Below, in pieces: positions 25,889-34,712 of a DNA stretch of 38,743 nt. The notes below the pieces were generated by a model, which saw only the letters and a list, made by a program, of their open reading frames with translations, was not told where the DNA came from and did not search any database. How positions within the stretch are numbered: position 1 is the stretch's first letter; every line of letters starts with the position of its first letter. Origin of the DNA: a virus; IMG/VR virus record IMGVR_UViG_3300042343_001635, positions 1-38,743 of that record. One strand, written 5' to 3'. The translations under genes were made by a program, and so were the position numbers.

Positions 25889-26491
25889 TTAAAAACCTCT
25901 TACTGTTGTAGCTTGTGTTGTTGTAGTGGTTACATTAGGTGTAACTGTTACATTGATATCTACTCTACCGCCAGTTGTATTACCAACCACAATTATTTTT
26001 GTAGATTGGGTTATTTCGGGAACTAACCCGGTTGTAGCCTCAAATTCAAAAGTGTTAGCATTGATTACATTGATTGTTCCCAATCTATCATCCAAAAGAG
26101 TTACAGTATATTGTTGTGTAGTATCACTAATTTTAAATATAACAGAACCAGCGCCCGTAGGTAACACACTTCGTTGCGGAACACTAATACTTGCAGGAGT
26201 AACAGAGAAAATTGGAACTGATGTTGTGTTTTTAGGTAAGGTTAATAATTTATACCTTAAAGCAAAATTTTCATCGGTAATAGCCTCTAAAACAGGCATA
26301 TTTTCAATTATTTCACCATAATAATCTGAACCTAATGAGTGTGCTGTGTTCCAAAGTGTGTAATCCACCTCATCATCACCCAAAGCAAATTGAGTAATTT
26401 CAAAGTTACCACGACCTGATGCTAAATACTCTCTGCCTTTTTTGGTTAAAATAGCATCAACTGTAACAGATGTATTATCTAAATATCCCAT
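25889..26491 (-). CDS. Structural protein with Ig-like C-terminal domain
   Basis: This 200-residue protein opens MGYLDNTSVTVDAILTKKGR, then YLASGRGNFEITQFALGDDE and VDYTLWNTAHSLGSDYYGEI. This N-terminus is conserved among virion proteins of T4-like environmental phages. The C-terminal ~100 residues (FSVTPASISVPQRSVLPTGA onward) look like a small Ig/Big-type beta-sandwich with a Thr/Val-rich end (TTTTTQATTVRGF). A tail or baseplate decoration role is likely. A TATTTATA element lies 22 bases before the start and AGGAA serves as ribosome site. Confidence 0.8.
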   Translation of the reverse strand: MGYLDNTSVTVDAILTKKGREYLASGRGNFEITQFALGDDEVDYTLWNTAHSLGSDYYGEIIENMPVLEAITDENFALRYKLLTLPKNTTSVPIFSVTPASISVPQRSVLPTGAGSVIFKISDTTQQYTVTLLDDRLGTINVINANTFEFEATTGLVPEITQSTKIIVVGNTTGGRVDINVTVTPNVTTTTTQATTVRGF

Positions 26492-26513
26492 ATAATTTCC
26501 TAATTTTGTTTCT

Positions 26514-26521
26514 TATAAATA
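26514..26521 (-). promoter_or_regulatory. TATTTATA element upstream of 200-residue structural gene
   Basis: An exact octamer in the 50-bp gap, 22 bases before the start codon and 11 bases before an AGGAA ribosome site. The spacing is normal for a promoter -10 element. Role inferred from the other copies. Confidence 0.4.
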
Positions 26522-26541
26522 TAGATTTTTAAAATTAAATT

Positions 26542-29500
26542 TTAAACCCGTAATCGTCCCGACGAAGCTGCCCCACTTCCAATTCGAGGAGATGTTGTTG
26601 GTGTTGATACTATTGTATCTTGAACGGATACATTTTGAGGTGCGACTCTTAATACAAATGGGTCTGCTACAAATGTTTCAACGCTTGGTAAACCATCAAT
26701 TGATGTAACACCACTATTACAACCATTAAATCTCAAATTTGCTAAACTTAATGGTAATTCATCGGTTTGTGTTGCTACAGGTGTTAATGATGATGAATAG
26801 AATTTACCCAATGAAGCAGAGAGAGATGATGAATAAAAATAATTAACTATGCTGGCATATGGTGAGAGTCTTTGACCCATAATAGAACTCGTTGGATTGT
26901 ATTGCCATTGCGGGTTACTAACATTTGTGTATAACCCCGTACTCCCACTTAAAATTGGGTAGGTATATTTGTAAATTGAACTCTCATGATAATCTTTTGT
27001 ATCCACTGTAGCCAAGTAATCATTTTTTGTGGCCGTTACACTTTCGGGTAACATAGATATTGTAGTTAAATAATCCACTCTACTATAAGACCATTTATCA
27101 CCCCGCTTGTATTTGTTTCTTTCCAAAATATGCGGTTCTAACAATACACCACCAACATACTCACTTCTCGCAGGTATTAATTGTTTTACTTGTTGGAATA
27201 TGCTATGGTCATACAATGATAACATATCCAATAAAAGTCCAATCGCAGTTCCACGCTTTTGAGCAGAACCAGAGGGGGCTGTTAAATTAACATACTTTTG
27301 AAAATATACATTTGCCCTATATCTTAATTTAGAATAATCTTCATTGAATCTATCGTCCGGGTCGCCAATTAAATCATCAACTTCAAAGTATCCTTCTGAA
27401 TTGTATATATCATTATTTACAACATCCGTTGGTGAGAAATACAATCCAACTAAATTTGAATCGGTTTGGGTATAATCATATTGAGATACTTCAGCGGTTT
27501 TTTCAACATCCAATGAACCACTTAAAACTGAAGATTCTATTCTTACTTTATTGTTATTTAGGTTTAACGCGCCCACCGATGGAACTCTTATAAATTGAGT
27601 ATCCACTTCACCAACCAAATCGGCCGATGTGTGGTTTGGTAATGATGCGGTTAATGGTGCTCCACCCAATGTGGTTTTGAAAAATTGGTTTGGGTGAGAT
27701 GATGAAATAGCTGTTGATATGGTATTAAACCCACTATCAGGAAATATTCTATAAACCAAATCGGTATATGATGATATACTATTTAAATCAGTTGTGTTAT
27801 CATCCGAAAAATACGCTTCAGTATTCAATGCGTGCTCTTTGAATATTTCTTCAGAAAGGGATGATGAATAATATCTAATCTCTTGAATTGATGCAGTTGA
27901 TGAATAGTTACCAACACCATCACCAACAATGAATTGAGTTGAACTACCAAGTATACTATTTGGTGCGGAACTTTGAGCGGATAATGAAGATAGGATATTT
28001 CCAAAATCATCTTTGAATGCCGCTCTAATTGTGGTTGAACTACCAGATATAATACCAAACGCACCATCTCTTGCTACTAAGTAGCTCATATAAGATGAAC
28101 TCATAACTGTTGTAGAACCTGTCTTTGCCAATATCCTAGCTTGTCCGCCTGAATAATTCCATTCAAAGTTTAAATCAGTTCCACCCCCCGTTAATCTACC
28201 AATAGTAAAATCACCCAATGGCATTTTACCAATTACCTCAATGGTGTTTGGCCTACTACCATTAATAGTTCCAAAAGGGTTTCTTATTGGTTTAGAATCC
28301 GTTGTTTCTACTTTATAGATAAATCTTTCATCTTCGTATTTGTTTGGTGAATCAACGATTGTAGGCCCGCCGTATTCTCTTATTTTTAAAAATGTTTCAG
28401 GTATACCATAACAAGCCAAAAGGGCTTTGATTGAACGAGGCGTACCTTTTGATTTATAGATATATGGTAAGTTGTTCAATACCCTACGCCAAACTTCGGC
28501 TCGTATTTTTTCTTTTGATTTAGTTTCTAATCCACCAGTTGTTACTGACCTGTTTCCCAATGAATCAGTTCCTAAAACATACTCCCAAAGGTTTGATTCA
28601 CCCCAACCATTGGATAAATTCCACCCCATTGATTTTGCTACATCGTACAACAAATCATCCGACATACCATCTTCAGGATGCTCTTCTCTTTTATTTACAT
28701 CTGTCAGCCCTTTTGTATAAGTCCACAAAATATCAAAATGATGTCCTATCATATTAATGAATAATATGTAATCTTCATTAAGCGGGTCTTCTCTTAAAGC
28801 AAATGGGATTAGGTTAATTAAAGCTGATTGGTTTTGTGCATCATAAAGTGATGCCGAACTATAGACACCTTCATACCAACTTTCGGCTTGAGAGCTTGTT
28901 GTTGCATAAAATACTGTTGGATATGATGATATTTTTGGATATGGTACAATTGGATTATCAGTTGTTGAGTAATGGGTATATAAAGAACCTGTTACTTTGT
29001 TATACATCCATTGTTCAAAACCATCAAACCCACCAATTAAGGTGTCTCTTCGTGTGATTGATTGTGATATGTTTGTAAGAGCGTGCGAACCTGAAACCTG
29101 TTGTAGGGTTGCTATTCTACTATTATACCCCTCAATTGTTTGTAATTTACTAAAGAAATTATCAACTCTTTCAGTTGCGGATGAATAGTGAACAAAGTTA
29201 CTAAAATCAGAATAATCAATGTTTAATTTTATATTTCCAAACGAACCGCTAAAATATTTATCTATAATTTGCTGAGAGGTAGATAGGTTTGCATCTAACA
29301 AATCGTTCCATGCTTTAAAATCAGTACCATCTGATTTACCATACTTATCCAACTCAATATTAAAATTCGGCTCTAAAAGTTGTTTTGATGTAATCTCATC
29401 TAACTGATTATACGATACTATTTTTTCTATATACGATTTTTGCAATCTACCATCAATTGATAAACTTTGCCCAACAGTCACACCACCATCTAAAGGTGAT

Positions 29501-30504
29501 ACTAATTTTATGTATAAATCAGTAATATCTACTAATGAACCATTAAGTTGATTTTGTAATCTAACATTTGTAAAGTTTACACCACTTATGGGTGTGGTTG
29601 ATGTAGTATCAGTTTGCGCTGGTATATATACACCCGTTCTAGTGTTGGGTGGTTGTGTACCACCATTCCATAAATAAAATGGTGCTTCTAAAAGATATGA
29701 TGGAAATGCTGATGTATAACCAATTGTAAAATCGGTTTCAGTATATTTTTCTTGAACCCATTGTGGTTGGTTATTTTCATTCAGTTCTAATTTAAAGAAA
29801 GCCAGTCTTCCTGTAGTAGTGGTTTGGTTACTTGTAAAAAATTCTCTGAATAAAACACCTCTATTTGATTCTGGAAAGTTTGTAGGTTTCCATATCGTAG
29901 ATTGATTATTATAATTGCCTGTTGGTAATGAAATTGGTGTAATTCCCTCACCAACAAAATTTATATAAGATATATCGGAAATAGTATCATTCCCAAAATT
30001 TAATAAAAACTCAGGCTTATTATCTACAAATAAAGAACTGGTGTTAAAATTAAACTCTTGAATACTTTTAATTAATTGTAAATTAAAATTATTTGGATTC
30101 TCGATTCGTACTTCAGTTCTATCCGAAGATATTTCCGATATTGTTAAGTCGTACCTCGTAGGTGATTCAATTTCAGTAGAGCCTGCAAAATTATATATAG
30201 GATTATATACCATTGTATATATCCCACTATCATAACCAAGTTGTCTTAAATCACTTTCAGGAGAAAATCCAAATTTTGTTTTTTGGTTTTGAATGAAAAT
30301 TCTTTTATACGATGATTTTACTAAATTATTTTCAGAATCGTATATGTGTAATTCTAATAACGCAGGTCTAGATTTTATGGATATATCAGAATTTGATAGA
30401 GAGCCTGACTGAAATGTGTATCTATCTAATTCGGTAAAGGTTTCTCCATACACAGGCTCTGTGCTTAGTACATCGGTTATATTTGTAAATCTATCTAATG
30501 ACAT
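26542..30504 (-). CDS. Large baseplate protein in gp7 position, with tail-protein-I-like and LamG-like regions
   Basis: This 1320-residue protein follows gp6 and two smaller genes, the place where T4-like phages carry gp7 (1032 residues in T4). Direct gp7 similarity cannot be shown by eye. A block near residues 580-740 (NEDYILFINMIGHHFDILWT, SDDLLYDVAKSMGWNLSNGW, NNLPYIYKSKGTPRSIKALL, GIPETFLKIREYGGP) is typical of phage tail protein I/wedge arm proteins. Next comes a LamG-like segment (PNTIEVIGKMPLGDFTIGRL to STASIQEIRYYSSSLSEEIF). A C-terminal region has PARSEYVGGVLLEPHILERN, common in virion proteins of phages infecting Bacteroidota. It probably bridges baseplate and fibres. No Shine-Dalgarno sequence is seen. 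Confidence 0.82.
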   Translation of the reverse strand: MSLDRFTNITDVLSTEPVYGETFTELDRYTFQSGSLSNSDISIKSRPALLELHIYDSENNLVKSSYKRIFIQNQKTKFGFSPESDLRQLGYDSGIYTMVYNPIYNFAGSTEIESPTRYDLTISEISSDRTEVRIENPNNFNLQLIKSIQEFNFNTSSLFVDNKPEFLLNFGNDTISDISYINFVGEGITPISLPTGNYNNQSTIWKPTNFPESNRGVLFREFFTSNQTTTTGRLAFFKLELNENNQPQWVQEKYTETDFTIGYTSAFPSYLLEAPFYLWNGGTQPPNTRTGVYIPAQTDTTSTTPISGVNFTNVRLQNQLNGSLVDITDLYIKLVSPLDGGVTVGQSLSIDGRLQKSYIEKIVSYNQLDEITSKQLLEPNFNIELDKYGKSDGTDFKAWNDLLDANLSTSQQIIDKYFSGSFGNIKLNIDYSDFSNFVHYSSATERVDNFFSKLQTIEGYNSRIATLQQVSGSHALTNISQSITRRDTLIGGFDGFEQWMYNKVTGSLYTHYSTTDNPIVPYPKISSYPTVFYATTSSQAESWYEGVYSSASLYDAQNQSALINLIPFALREDPLNEDYILFINMIGHHFDILWTYTKGLTDVNKREEHPEDGMSDDLLYDVAKSMGWNLSNGWGESNLWEYVLGTDSLGNRSVTTGGLETKSKEKIRAEVWRRVLNNLPYIYKSKGTPRSIKALLACYGIPETFLKIREYGGPTIVDSPNKYEDERFIYKVETTDSKPIRNPFGTINGSRPNTIEVIGKMPLGDFTIGRLTGGGTDLNFEWNYSGGQARILAKTGSTTVMSSSYMSYLVARDGAFGIISGSSTTIRAAFKDDFGNILSSLSAQSSAPNSILGSSTQFIVGDGVGNYSSTASIQEIRYYSSSLSEEIFKEHALNTEAYFSDDNTTDLNSISSYTDLVYRIFPDSGFNTISTAISSSHPNQFFKTTLGGAPLTASLPNHTSADLVGEVDTQFIRVPSVGALNLNNNKVRIESSVLSGSLDVEKTAEVSQYDYTQTDSNLVGLYFSPTDVVNNDIYNSEGYFEVDDLIGDPDDRFNEDYSKLRYRANVYFQKYVNLTAPSGSAQKRGTAIGLLLDMLSLYDHSIFQQVKQLIPARSEYVGGVLLEPHILERNKYKRGDKWSYSRVDYLTTISMLPESVTATKNDYLATVDTKDYHESSIYKYTYPILSGSTGLYTNVSNPQWQYNPTSSIMGQRLSPYASIVNYFYSSSLSASLGKFYSSSLTPVATQTDELPLSLANLRFNGCNSGVTSIDGLPSVETFVADPFVLRVAPQNVSVQDTIVSTPTTSPRIGSGAASSGRLRV

Positions 30505-30510
30505 ACTATT

Positions 30511-30729
30511 TTATATTACGAACCTATTAACATCGTTACTGTAACCGATTATGGTTGGTGCTTCAATTTCTAACTCAGTTATTTCGGCACTCTGATTTAT
30601 ATAAAAAGATTGCGATGTAAATAATTTTACATTTTTTTCCAACGCAATTACACCATAAGTATCAGTTGAATTAACAATCTCATACGATAGTATTCTTCCC
30701 TGTCTATTTCTTTTTATTTCTCTTTCCAT
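30511..30729 (-). CDS. Small hypothetical protein, 72 residues
   Basis: This compact beta-rich protein (MEREIKRNRQGRILSYEIVN, then TDTYGVIALEKNVKLFTSQS) ends in PTIIGYSNDVNRFVI. It lies 6 bp upstream of the large gp7-position gene, and its ATG touches the stop of the DNRLRE-like gene, so it is co-translated with structural genes. A small baseplate or adaptor protein is likely, but the family is not recognised. Confidence 0.7.
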   Translation of the reverse strand: MEREIKRNRQGRILSYEIVNSTDTYGVIALEKNVKLFTSQSFYINQSAEITELEIEAPTIIGYSNDVNRFVI

Positions 30730-31823
30730 TATCTAATCACCTTAAAGTAATATTCATTATCGTAATATTTTTCAAGCCCATCAGAATCAACTCTGAATAC
30801 AAATCTATAATACCTTTCAGGTTGTAGTGTATTAAACCACATATCAAAATAGTTTCCATTTGAATCACATTCTATCTTTGTATAAGTAGTGTTAAATGGT
30901 ATAATTTCTAAATTAGTTTCAACATCTCTAACCGACCAATATGATGATGTAGGTAAGTATTTAATGGTTGATAACGCCCCACTATTACTAAATGTTCTTT
31001 GCGGATATCGTTCCCTACCATACACTCTAACTCTATCCTTTGAATTTTGTTTGTATTCCGATTTAAGATTTTTGGTGTATATCAAAATATTTTCAACCGT
31101 TAGAGCTGATAACGAACCTGTCTGAAATTGCGAATCATCCCATCTAACTTCAAAAGTTGGTACATAAATCGTATGAGTTTCTGTTGAAAAGTATTTTGAA
31201 ACTCCAAATTTAACCGAAGATGTTTCATCGGTATTAGACCTTTTAATGATAAATCCGTTATTTGTTCTATTACCACTAAAGATATCATTTACATATTGAG
31301 TTACTTCAATGTTTATATCAGAAACATTTCTACTGAAAGATTGTGAGTAGGATACACCACTAACAGATGATGTGAACCAAGTTCCACCACCCTGATTAAC
31401 TGCCCAATATGAGCCTGAGTTTATAGGTGATGCTACACTCCAACTTACATTTGTACTTCTATAAACCCAATTTGAATCATTTTCATTATGAGGTGTATCG
31501 GGCAAAGAACCCAATCCTTCATTCCAACTTTGCGATATTGGGTAAACATAAAGGTTGTATTCGGATGGAATTTCTCTTTCATCCGATGAAATAAGATTTA
31601 AATAGTATTTTACACTTCCTGATATTACTCCACTTGCAACCGATTGAGATATAGCAGATAAATCAAACTGAATTAATATTCTACTATTACCAATCAATGT
31701 GGTATCATCGGTATCAAAAAACTTACCTACCTCCAATACTTCATCTTTTCCAACATTTTGAAATTTTCTTGTTGAATCTTCATATATGGTAGTATCTTTT
31801 TGAGGATATATTCTATAAATCAT
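30729..31823 (-). CDS. Virion protein with DNRLRE-like beta domain
   Basis: This 364-residue protein has an N-terminal ~230 residues that fit the DNRLRE/CBM-like domain plan: MIYRIYPQKDTTIYEDSTRK, a strand with SRILIQFDLSAI, YNLYVYPISQSWNEGLGSLP with the characteristic WNEG, then DINIEVTQYVNDIFSG and NNGFIIKRSN. The C-terminal ~130 residues (from FEVRWDDSQF to YYDNEYYFKVIR) form another beta module with fibronectin-like spacing. Bacterial relatives of this domain bind carbohydrate or surface polymers. Here it is encoded between gp6 and the gp7-position gene, so it is likely a baseplate-attached part. AGGAG lies 6-7 bases before the ATG. Confidence 0.8.
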   Translation of the reverse strand: MIYRIYPQKDTTIYEDSTRKFQNVGKDEVLEVGKFFDTDDTTLIGNSRILIQFDLSAISQSVASGVISGSVKYYLNLISSDEREIPSEYNLYVYPISQSWNEGLGSLPDTPHNENDSNWVYRSTNVSWSVASPINSGSYWAVNQGGGTWFTSSVSGVSYSQSFSRNVSDINIEVTQYVNDIFSGNRTNNGFIIKRSNTDETSSVKFGVSKYFSTETHTIYVPTFEVRWDDSQFQTGSLSALTVENILIYTKNLKSEYKQNSKDRVRVYGRERYPQRTFSNSGALSTIKYLPTSSYWSVRDVETNLEIIPFNTTYTKIECDSNGNYFDMWFNTLQPERYYRFVFRVDSDGLEKYYDNEYYFKVIR

Positions 31824-31832
31824 TTATTTCTC

Positions 31833-33740
31833 CTAAAATAACGGAACAACCCTGCCTCTAATATCTAAATCAGGAAACTTAACCTCAAAAATAGATGGGT
31901 CTTTTGCTGGGTATATGATACCATTTCGTGTTGCTTTTTTTATATCATAAACATTTGATGAGTATATACCATTATACTTATTAACTATTTGTAATCCACC
32001 CTTACCATTTAAATCGGGTCTAACAACAGTCTGAACACCATCTATTCTATCTAATAAAACATATATATCCGATAATAATATAGGTCTATTTATTTGGCTG
32101 TTTTGTTTATTGAAATATGTTTTTAATTCATTTATACATTTTAATAAAACTTCGTTTGAATTATAGTTTGGTAATACAACTATTTCAAAATCAATACCAA
32201 TGTTTATAATATACGCATCTTTGATGTACACCGCATCGGTCAACATTCTATAATATGAAATGTAATTTTTAAGATTTTGTTTGGTTGCCGAATTTAATTG
32301 TGATATATTTCCACTACCATCATACCCAAGAACATATAAATTTATTGCGAGTGGATTTGGAACTTGGAGAGTTTCAGCCGATGAAGATTTTATTTGATAA
32401 TCAGGCGCCACATATGCTTTTGCTACTGCACCAAATTGTGGTGGCATTGCGTACGCCCTTACAACATAATCTTCAGCAGTAACAGTTCGGTTTTGTGCTG
32501 CAAAAAATGCCATAGCACTATTTCTGATATCATCAACCTCTTCGTTTGATTTACCACCCGATGCGGCCTCTTCATTCGTAACTGCAACAGAATTTCTGAC
32601 TGTATTTAATTGTTGGGTATTAGACGGGGTTGTTTGATTTTCAAATTCTATATTTGTAATTTGAGTTAAGTCTTTAGATATTACATTATCAATCACACCC
32701 TGCCCAACTCTATAGGTTACAGTTAAGGTTGTATTTGCAGGCGCTACCCCATATGTTTTTGTATATAAAAAGTTTGAAGGGTCTATTGTTTGTGATAAAT
32801 CACCTGTTGCTTTGTATAAATTAGAACCAACATTGTCTGGGTTGGGTAGTATCTCTTCATCAGCATTTGATGATACACCTGCTCCAAATTGAATTGTTAT
32901 AGAACCATCTTCATCAGTTCGTGTAATATATCTTTTAGGAACTTTTTTTAATCTTAAAAGGTATGGTGTTTCCGAACCATATTGATTTAAGTTAAGTGTA
33001 TAATCGGATGTATTTTGGATTTGTTCAAAAACAGTATCTTGTGCTAAATAATCTACCTTTGTCCAAACATCTCCATCGGAATCAACTATTTTTACAACAT
33101 CAATAATACCAACATCCTCAATCTTAATTTTATTGTATGGTGTTGGTGAACCAAATATAAATTCAGATGTTTTATCTTCACCACTAACCACAGGAACGCT
33201 CTTTTTGAAAAGATAATAAACAGGTTCATCGGTATTTTCGTTTATTTGATATACTGATATTTCGGTGGGGTCAAAAGATGATGAATATGCAAAATCAACT
33301 TTTCTAGTTGTAGAAAATACCACATTTGGGTTTTGTGTTGATGATACCTGCATACCCTCTTTAATTTTTAGAGTGTAATCCAAGTCGGGTCTAACATTAT
33401 TGCCGGAGCCAATAGCAGGGACTAATTGATATACTATTAAATTAGTTGTAGCCGGTGAGTATAATTTTGGGTTATATCCAAGCGATTGTGCTAACTGAAA
33501 TAAGTTTGAATTTTCTTTTACTTGAGTAATAATTGATTCTCTTAACTGAGTATCCGTATAATAGGATAGAACATCCCCAACATACGATGCCATTTCTATA
33601 AACATCATTCCAGGAGATGATTCGTTAAAATCATTATAGGTATTTGGGTAATATTGTTTAGCAAAATCTACAAGATTTTTTCTGAAGCCAGAAAAATCTC
33701 TGCCAATTAAACTAACGTCTTTTTTTTCATCATTTAACAT
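31833..33740 (-). CDS. gp6: Baseplate wedge protein gp6
   Basis: This 635-residue protein is near T4 gp6 length (660). The N-terminal block DFAKQYYPNTYNDFNESSPG, MMFIEMASYVGDVLSYYTDT and QLRESII is the classic gp6 start. The central gp6/gpJ-like region has AAQNRTVTAEDYVVRAYAMP, and the C-terminal portion contains ISYYRMLTDAVYIKDAYIIN and LSDIYVLLDRIDGVQTVV. In T4 the gp6 dimers form the inner ring of the baseplate and with gp7 build the wedge core. It lies 9 bp after gp25 with AGGAG 7 bases before the ATG. Assignment is firm. Confidence 0.95.
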   Translation of the reverse strand: MLNDEKKDVSLIGRDFSGFRKNLVDFAKQYYPNTYNDFNESSPGMMFIEMASYVGDVLSYYTDTQLRESIITQVKENSNLFQLAQSLGYNPKLYSPATTNLIVYQLVPAIGSGNNVRPDLDYTLKIKEGMQVSSTQNPNVVFSTTRKVDFAYSSSFDPTEISVYQINENTDEPVYYLFKKSVPVVSGEDKTSEFIFGSPTPYNKIKIEDVGIIDVVKIVDSDGDVWTKVDYLAQDTVFEQIQNTSDYTLNLNQYGSETPYLLRLKKVPKRYITRTDEDGSITIQFGAGVSSNADEEILPNPDNVGSNLYKATGDLSQTIDPSNFLYTKTYGVAPANTTLTVTYRVGQGVIDNVISKDLTQITNIEFENQTTPSNTQQLNTVRNSVAVTNEEAASGGKSNEEVDDIRNSAMAFFAAQNRTVTAEDYVVRAYAMPPQFGAVAKAYVAPDYQIKSSSAETLQVPNPLAINLYVLGYDGSGNISQLNSATKQNLKNYISYYRMLTDAVYIKDAYIINIGIDFEIVVLPNYNSNEVLLKCINELKTYFNKQNSQINRPILLSDIYVLLDRIDGVQTVVRPDLNGKGGLQIVNKYNGIYSSNVYDIKKATRNGIIYPAKDPSIFEVKFPDLDIRGRVVPLF

Positions 33741-33749
33741 TTACTACTC

Positions 33750-34184
33750 CTAAACTATTGATAATCCACCCTGATTATCAACTTCTAAAATTATTGTTTG
33801 GTTAGCACCTTGAGATGTAACTCTAAAATTTATTTTTATACTAACTTTATTAAAATCCGGCTCCGAATTGACTTCTATCGCATTTAATAAAATATAAGGT
33901 AGCCAAAAACTAATATCGTTTGTAAGGGATTCTTCCAATAAAGAATCTAACTCCGATTGAATATTTTCAAATAGTAATGAATAAATATCCGAACCAAAAA
34001 GTGGTTGAAAAGGCCTTTCACCTTTTGTTGTTAATAATAGGTTTTTAAGATTAGATATAGCCTGTTGTTCGGTTGTGTAACTTGATTTAAACATAGGACT
34101 ACCACCCAATGGCAGCATTACACCAACCGCTTTATTTGGTTTTAAATCAATTGGATTAATCCTATATTGTAATCTCTGAGCCAT
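33750..34184 (-). CDS. gp25: Baseplate wedge protein gp25
   Basis: This 144-residue protein is close to T4 gp25 (132). The family motif is present: EQQAISNLKNLLLTTKGERP followed by FQPLFGSDIYSLLFE (residues ~39-72), corresponding to the conserved EPR-type core, then an RxT-type end (NQTIILEVDN). gp25 is also the conserved sheath-initiator component in type VI secretion (TssE family). It joins the wedge to gp48/gp54 and starts tail-sheath polymerisation. It lies 9 bp before gp6 and 3 bp after the 165-residue gene, consistent with the T4 order gp25-gp6. The ribosome site AAAAGG precedes the ATG. Confidence 0.95.
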   Translation of the reverse strand: MAQRLQYRINPIDLKPNKAVGVMLPLGGSPMFKSSYTTEQQAISNLKNLLLTTKGERPFQPLFGSDIYSLLFENIQSELDSLLEESLTNDISFWLPYILLNAIEVNSEPDFNKVSIKINFRVTSQGANQTIILEVDNQGGLSIV

Positions 34185-34187
34185 TCA

Positions 34188-34685
34188 TTACCTTTTCTTT
34201 TTATTATTCATTACCTGCATTAACGCAGAATAATCTTTTGTAAGTGCATCTACAACTGCCGCACCTGCATCAGTTTTTGCTAAAGTTTCCATCGGTATTG
34301 CTCTGCCCTCTGAATCTTGAACAACGGATTCTTCCATCATTCCCATTCCCTTCATAGAACCAAATGATTGTGCCATATCAGATGTAAAAGACCTTCCACT
34401 ATTTATATCTCTCCACTCACCGCTTTGATAAGTTTCATTAAGTATAGAAGATATTGGCGAACTATTGTTAAATAGTTTTTTTTGAGTCTGTGGTTTCTTT
34501 GTTTCAAATAAGTGTTCTACATCCAATGGGTCTTTTTCCATCAGTTTTGTAGATTGCTTTATTGGTTGTTGTTTTAGTTCTTTAATAATAGATTCTTTTA
34601 AAAACTTCTTTTCTTCAGCGAATTTTCTTTTAACCTCGCTTTCAACCAACAGTTTAATAGCCTGAATTAGTTTTTTTGTATCCAT
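34188..34685 (-). CDS. Hypothetical baseplate-cluster protein, 165 residues
   Basis: This highly charged protein starts MDTKKLIQAIKLLVESEVKR, with a helical, Lys/Glu-rich first third (probably coiled coil), a Ser/Thr-rich middle and a Met/Gly-rich segment FGSMKGMGMMEESV. The C-terminus is basic (MNNKKKR). Proteins of this appearance occur next to gp25 in T4-like environmental phages without assigned function. Its place between the gp5-like gene and gp25 suggests assembly of the hub or wedge. A near-match to the TATTTATA element (34689-34696, one difference) lies just upstream of the ATG. Confidence 0.72.
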   Translation of the reverse strand: MDTKKLIQAIKLLVESEVKRKFAEEKKFLKESIIKELKQQPIKQSTKLMEKDPLDVEHLFETKKPQTQKKLFNNSSPISSILNETYQSGEWRDINSGRSFTSDMAQSFGSMKGMGMMEESVVQDSEGRAIPMETLAKTDAGAAVVDALTKDYSALMQVMNNKKKR

Positions 34686-34712
34686 AGTAATAAATATAAT
34701 GTTTTGTAATAA

